DNA of 64,000 bases, taken from PFJX01 sp964466195 (GTDB lineage: Bacteria > Pseudomonadota > Gammaproteobacteria > Burkholderiales > Thiobacillaceae). Where the stretch lies: the NCBI GenBank assembly GCA_964466195.1, contig CAYXMQ010000002.1, positions 124,001 through 188,000 of the forward strand, read 5' to 3'. The translations under genes were made by a program, and so were the position numbers. The notes beneath the pieces were generated by a model that searched no databases, was not told where the DNA came from, and worked only from the letters and a program-made list of their open reading frames with translations. Below, in pieces: positions 59,705 through 64,000 of this stretch (positions within the stretch are counted from its first letter, which is position 1; each line of letters starts with the position of its first letter).

Positions 59705-61212
59705 GCGGCTTCCTCCATCAGTTTTTTTAGATCGGTGTTGAGTGCGCGACGAGACCAGGCAATGACCGGGATCAATTCCGGTTTCGCGGCGTAAGGGTTG
59801 GTCAACTCTTCAAAAATATCTCGGCAGTGTTCGCTGATTTTTTTTGCAAAAGCGCGTCGGCTCTCGCCCCACTCCCGAAACGTAGCGTCGCTGGAAAAGG
59901 TGGTGTGGATAAGGTTTTCAGTACGGGCGTAAAACAGCTTTTCGGCCGTTTCGTGAATGGCGGCACCGATGCCTTTCAGGCCTTTATCCTTGTTGCCCTG
60001 CACCGCGAAATAGAGTTTTCCGCGTAGCGCTTTTTTTGCCAGTTTGCCGATTTCGACCAACAGGGTAAGTCGCTGTTCACGCCCCCACCCCTGTGCAAGA
60101 CCAATCAGTTCATGTCGACGTTCCAGAACCGAAGCCTGATTGGTACGGTATCCGCCGACAAGAATATCGAGCCTGGCTTCACCCAATGCTTCAGCCTGCA
60201 CAATGGGCCCTGCTGGCATGGAACCTTCCTTGCTGTCCTTGTCCTGGATACCGCGTGGTACGACAAATTCATTCAACTGCGTCCAGGCGGGCGCAGTGGT
60301 AGTGAAACTGGCGAATCTTTGTTCCAACACATTCCTTTTTAGACTCATGCTCATGGCGCCATGCGGATGGGGCCACACGCCTTCCACCATGAAATTGAAT
60401 TTTTCCTTGCGGAATCCGCTGTAGACCGCCACGGGCTCTCCGCCCAACACGTCGCAAGTCGCTTCGCGCTCCGCCGTGATCAGTTCCACATGCGCGGGTT
60501 GCCAGAACAAACCCCGCATGAGACCAATCTGGTCCCAGTGGATCGTGGACTTCTCGGCAATCGGCGCAACCCAGGTCGGCCGGTCTTGCGCCGGACCCGG
60601 CGCAACGATCTGACGCTCGGAAAGTCGCAGTCGCGTCAGCACATTGCGCCAAACCATACGACGCATATCCTGATCGAACACCAGCGTGGTAATCGGTGCG
60701 CCGCCGCGTAAGCTGCCCTTGAAGCCGCCTCCGAAACTGGGGCAATTGCTCGCTTGATTGAACAAGGCGATTGCCGCCACCGGTCCGCTCAAATGGCGAA
60801 CTTCACCCGCCTCGTTGAACAAGGCGTGGTTATTGCCTTCCGGCAGCCCGATCAGCAATTTCTGGATGGGTGTGTGTTCTGCTGCCCTAACCCCGCGCGT
60901 CTGCATGAATGGCTGCGTCGGGTGATCAAGGTCGAACCAGTCGCTGTAAGGCGCAATGCCGGCGTTGAAGTCTGTTTCCGTCAGCGGACTGGCGATACGC
61001 TGGCGTAACCTAGTGTCGTCTTCCGGAAGAAACAGCACTTGCGTCATGCACACCAGCAATTGCAGGCAGGCCAGCTCCAGATCATCTCGCGGCAGGCTGA
61101 TTTGCCATTCCTGGCCGGGATCGCACAAGAGCTGCCGGTAAGTCAGCAAGTGAAACGCGCCCGTGCCATGGTTGGCGCGGGCGGGAATCCAGGGGTGTTC
61201 AAGCAGGTTCAT
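59701..61212 (-). CDS. cse1: Cascade large subunit Cse1 (Cas8e, CasA)
   Basis: A 503-residue Cas8e that recognises the PAM and recruits Cas3. The N-terminus MNLLEHPWIPARANHGTGAF and the motifs RGGAPITTLV and FWQPAHVELI are typical of the family. Which PAMs this subunit accepts decides whether the imperfectly matched resident phage is tolerated. It overlaps cas3 by 14 bases and cse2 by 4. Confidence 0.95.
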   Translation of the reverse strand: MNLLEHPWIPARANHGTGAFHLLTYRQLLCDPGQEWQISLPRDDLELACLQLLVCMTQVLFLPEDDTRLRQRIASPLTETDFNAGIAPYSDWFDLDHPTQPFMQTRGVRAAEHTPIQKLLIGLPEGNNHALFNEAGEVRHLSGPVAAIALFNQASNCPSFGGGFKGSLRGGAPITTLVFDQDMRRMVWRNVLTRLRLSERQIVAPGPAQDRPTWVAPIAEKSTIHWDQIGLMRGLFWQPAHVELITAEREATCDVLGGEPVAVYSGFRKEKFNFMVEGVWPHPHGAMSMSLKRNVLEQRFASFTTTAPAWTQLNEFVVPRGIQDKDSKEGSMPAGPIVQAEALGEARLDILVGGYRTNQASVLERRHELIGLAQGWGREQRLTLLVEIGKLAKKALRGKLYFAVQGNKDKGLKGIGAAIHETAEKLFYARTENLIHTTFSSDATFREWGESRRAFAKKISEHCRDIFEELTNPYAAKPELIPVIAWSRRALNTDLKKLMEEAA

Positions 61213-63817
61213 GGCGGTGTTTCTCCAATCCGAAATCGTTTGAATAAGTGAATTGGCCGTTCTGGCTGTGCCAGATGCCTTCTGACTCGGTCGACATAAT
61301 CAGCTGCAGATAGCCGGCTAGCGGCCCATCCGTTTCCATGCGGCAGTCGTGTAGGCTGTTTATCCAACTGGCGGGGACGGGAACAGCACCAAGATCAAGC
61401 GCTTCCTCCAGTGCGTGCTTAGAAATGTCCTCGATGAGACTTCCATCAAGTAAGCGACCATCCGCAGTCAATGGAAGCACGCTCAGACTCATTTCGCCGT
61501 CACGCGTAAGGCTGGCGATGAGTCCTTCGTCACGAAATGCCTTGACGGACATTCCAGTCAGCCTTTTTGCGTCTTTATCGCGGGTGTTTTGCAAAGCGCT
61601 GAACAGGCTGAAGCCCACGGCGATTTTTTCCGGCTCGTCATCCCAATCTTCGCGCCGGTAAACCTGTTCGATCCAATCGCGGTAGGCCTGCGGGAAAACC
61701 AGGGAGACGTTTTGCGAGAGCAAGGTGTCGGTTCGCCAAAGCACTCGGGCATTGCCATAGATCAGCTCAAATACACCGTAGTCTTTCCCTTCCACGGTCA
61801 ATACCGTGCAACGCGGCGTTTCATGTCCGGGTGGGCGATGCGCCCGCACGTGTCGGTGCAGGCGGCCCAGTCGCTGGAACAGCAGATCGACCGGGCATAT
61901 CTGGGTAATCATCCAGTCGAAATCGAGATCAAGGCTTTGTTCCACAACCTGGGTGGCGACCAGAATACGGCCCGCTGTACGCGGCGCATGGCGTCCGTAA
62001 TGCTTGAGCGCCGCATCCTCTTTTTCCTTCCTGTCGGCGTAGCGGTAGCGGGCGTGGAAAATATCCACTTCGATTTGCGTGCGTTCCCGCAATAAACGCG
62101 TGAGTCGTTGGGCGTCATCCACCAGATTGACCACGATGGCCACCAACGCGCCGCTTTCTCCGGCGGCGACGATGCGGGCAAGCAACGATTCGTCGGGGAA
62201 GGCCCCGGTCAGCCGTAGACATTCGATTTCGACTTCTCGGCGCGGCGGTTGCTGCGCCGCCGCCACGGTGATGGGCAAGGTAACGCCGCCGGTGGCCTGC
62301 CAGATTGCCGGATAGGGGGCTGATGCGTCTTCCGGACCTACGGATTCCCAAGCTTCCAGTAGTTTTGCGCGCTGCCCGGCCGGCAGGGTGGCGGAAAGCA
62401 AGATCGCGCTGCCGCCGCAGGCGGCCTGGTTTTTCAGGACTTCGCCCAGGAGGCCGTGCATATAGGCATCGTAGGCGTGGACTTCATCCACGATCAGTAC
62501 CGACTTAGCCAGTCCGAAACCACGCACGAATTTGTGCCGCACCGGCAATACCGAGAGCAAGACCTGATCGACCGTACAGACGCCGATTTGTCCCAGAAAC
62601 ACGCGCTTGCGGCTGCTGGCAAGCCAAGCGGCACATTGCGTGGCGGCGTCCTCTTCGCCTTGCGCGGTGGGTCGTTGACCGCGTTCGACGAGTTGCTGGA
62701 AGGCTGCGTTGAATTGCCGCTTGCCGTGCGCCAGCACGATATTGGCCTGGCCGAATGCATGCACGGCAAAGTCTTCAAGACGTTGCAACATGGCGTTGGC
62801 CGTGGCCTGGGTCGGCAACGCGAACACGATACTATCTGCCTCGCCCGCAGCGAGCAGTCGCCAGGCGCAGGCCAGCGCCGCTTCGGTTTTGCCGCTGCCA
62901 GTCGGCGCTTCGATCAGGGTCATACCCGGTTGGACCGGCAGCGCATCGATGACCGTCTGCACGCCGCGCGGCATTTCATTCGTCGCGAGCAGTGCTTGCA
63001 AACCGGCATATTGGATTGGCGAGGCAAGAAGGCCGAAATGCTCAAGCAAACGCTGTTGCCGGATGTGCTGGATGCGTTGTTCAAAATAGGCATTCAGCGT
63101 CATGCCCGCTAACTGGTAATTGAATATATCGGCGTTCGAACCCAGCCAGTCGCACGTCGAGCAAAAACCGGCCAACAAGGCACGAGCGGGCAGCGGGCAA
63201 TTGGGGGGCGGATCGATCAGCCTCATTCCAACCGGTTCCAGAAACAGCTTTGCCAGCGCCGCGACTAAGGCGAGTCGCGCCTGCCGGTCATGTTCAGTCA
63301 GCGTCTTCTCGGCTTCAATGCTATCCAGACCAGGCCAGCCGGGGACGGTGTAATCGCCATGATGTCCGGTCACGGCGGCCAGCCAGTTTTCCCAAAGCGG
63401 CCAGACGGATACGGGCTCTTCAGGTTTTAACCATGCCGCCATTTCCTGCTTGGCCCAGGCCATGCCCGCTTGCCCATGGTCGAAGGCGCGAATTTCCATG
63501 AGAGGAATTTCATGATCCCGCCCCTGTTCCAGCCGACGCCACGCGGCTGCCATGGCCTCTGGTGCCTTGAGTTGAAAGCGCACATCCAACTTGCCGAGAT
63601 CGTGCAAGGCGACAAAGAACAGAACCCAAGCGCGCAAATGTGGCAGTTCGTCCAGCGAACTTGAAAATGCCGACCGAAATTTTGCGTGTAGCGCGGGGTT
63701 CTCATCCCACCAGGCTGCAGCAACCGCCGCCACATCCAGGCAGTGATAAACCAGCGGGTGCCATTTCGGCTCCCCCGCGTAGGTCTCATCCGCCTTGCCC
63801 CAATATTTTTCAAACAT
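61199..63817 (-). CDS. cas3: CRISPR-associated nuclease-helicase Cas3 (type I-E)
   Basis: An 872-residue Cas3 that unwinds and degrades target DNA after Cascade binding. The N-terminal HD nuclease shows PLVYHCLDVA and ALHDLGKLD (about residues 22-31 and 69-77). The helicase has Walker A IEAPTGSGKTEAALA (about 303-317), DEVHAYD (motif II) and later motifs including VATQVVEQSLDLDFDW and QRLGRLHRH. The protein appears intact, so the system can in principle interfere. It is the first gene of the cas operon. Confidence 0.97.
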   Translation of the reverse strand: MFEKYWGKADETYAGEPKWHPLVYHCLDVAAVAAAWWDENPALHAKFRSAFSSSLDELPHLRAWVLFFVALHDLGKLDVRFQLKAPEAMAAAWRRLEQGRDHEIPLMEIRAFDHGQAGMAWAKQEMAAWLKPEEPVSVWPLWENWLAAVTGHHGDYTVPGWPGLDSIEAEKTLTEHDRQARLALVAALAKLFLEPVGMRLIDPPPNCPLPARALLAGFCSTCDWLGSNADIFNYQLAGMTLNAYFEQRIQHIRQQRLLEHFGLLASPIQYAGLQALLATNEMPRGVQTVIDALPVQPGMTLIEAPTGSGKTEAALACAWRLLAAGEADSIVFALPTQATANAMLQRLEDFAVHAFGQANIVLAHGKRQFNAAFQQLVERGQRPTAQGEEDAATQCAAWLASSRKRVFLGQIGVCTVDQVLLSVLPVRHKFVRGFGLAKSVLIVDEVHAYDAYMHGLLGEVLKNQAACGGSAILLSATLPAGQRAKLLEAWESVGPEDASAPYPAIWQATGGVTLPITVAAAQQPPRREVEIECLRLTGAFPDESLLARIVAAGESGALVAIVVNLVDDAQRLTRLLRERTQIEVDIFHARYRYADRKEKEDAALKHYGRHAPRTAGRILVATQVVEQSLDLDFDWMITQICPVDLLFQRLGRLHRHVRAHRPPGHETPRCTVLTVEGKDYGVFELIYGNARVLWRTDTLLSQNVSLVFPQAYRDWIEQVYRREDWDDEPEKIAVGFSLFSALQNTRDKDAKRLTGMSVKAFRDEGLIASLTRDGEMSLSVLPLTADGRLLDGSLIEDISKHALEEALDLGAVPVPASWINSLHDCRMETDGPLAGYLQLIMSTESEGIWHSQNGQFTYSNDFGLEKHRHEPA

Positions 63818-64000
63818 CTGCTCCCCTTTTTTCTCACGGGCCTTAAAGATTCAGGCCCATGCCGCTTTTTCTATGCGGGTTTCGATAGTACTTGATGCAT
63901 TCAGGGTGCGGTCGGCGCCTGCACGCCCTGCCGACCTTGTTAGCCATCCGGCCCCGAAAAAGATAGCGCATAGATTTTCAGCGTCATTGACCAATACTGA
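63818..64000. other. Region upstream of cas3, no gene seen
   Basis: About 180 bp expected to hold the cas operon promoter. Next to the cas3 start there is an inverted repeat GGGCCT-N9-AGGCCC (63838-63858) within the probable 5' leader, and AAAAGGGGAG serves as ribosome site. A TTGGTC with a weak TATGCG (16-bp spacing) further upstream is a possible promoter. Confidence 0.4.

Overview
The window reads as a betaproteobacterial chromosome. The gene orders ilvB-ilvN-ilvC-pssA-leuA, yebC-ruvC-ruvA-ruvB-ybgC-tolQRAB-pal-cpoB, rpsU-yqeY-dnaG-rpoD and xseB-ispA-dxs are typical of that class. The YeeE/YedE sulfur permease beside a TlpA-like protein, and the membrane-bound CxxCH protein, would suit a sulfur- or iron-oxidising relative of the Nitrosomonadales/Gallionellaceae. 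That lineage guess is inference only.

Layout. Positions 1-29862 are core genome: a DUF2069 tail, a cytochrome-like membrane protein, branched-chain amino acid genes with pssA, two tRNA-Lys genes, a thioredoxin/YeeE pair, queC-queE, the Tol-Pal operon, ybgC, ruvCAB with a UbiA-type prenyltransferase inside it, yebC, a HerA-like ATPase, folB, plsY, tsaD, the rpsU-yqeY-dnaG-rpoD operon and a CAU-anticodon tRNA. Positions 29816-39147 are a complete-looking filamentous (inovirus) prophage inserted in that tRNA and flanked by a 49-bp direct repeat. Positions 39163-53193 are core again: xseB, ispA, dxs, folE2, a clan-AA aspartic protease, an amidotransferase, a diguanylate cyclase, DoxX, glucokinase, a class II aldolase with mtnA, ubiJ and ubiB. 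Positions 53209-64000 hold a type I-E CRISPR-Cas system: a 24-repeat array, leader, and cas2, cas1, a toxin-antitoxin pair, cas6e, cas5e, cas7e, cse2, cse1 and cas3, all on the minus strand.

How the parts interact. The two accessory islands are linked. At least five of the ten leader-proximal spacers match the resident prophage (25/32, 30/32, 28/32, 23/32 and 27/32 identities). All five are in the same orientation, they lie in the coat/attachment/Zot region, and their differences are mostly at third codon positions. Four of the five protospacers are preceded by NAG, the conserved part of the I-E AAG PAM. The cell has therefore been immunised, probably repeatedly, against a close relative of the phage it carries 15-19 kb away. 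One spacer (54399-54430) has a perfect seed and only two mismatches to the prophage, a potential self-targeting conflict. Other points worth a look are a roughly 230-bp imperfect palindrome in the phage intergenic region (candidate origin or packaging signal), a phage-borne clan-AA aspartic protease, and a protein toxin-antitoxin module between cas6e and cas1 preceded by a CRISPR-repeat-like sequence.
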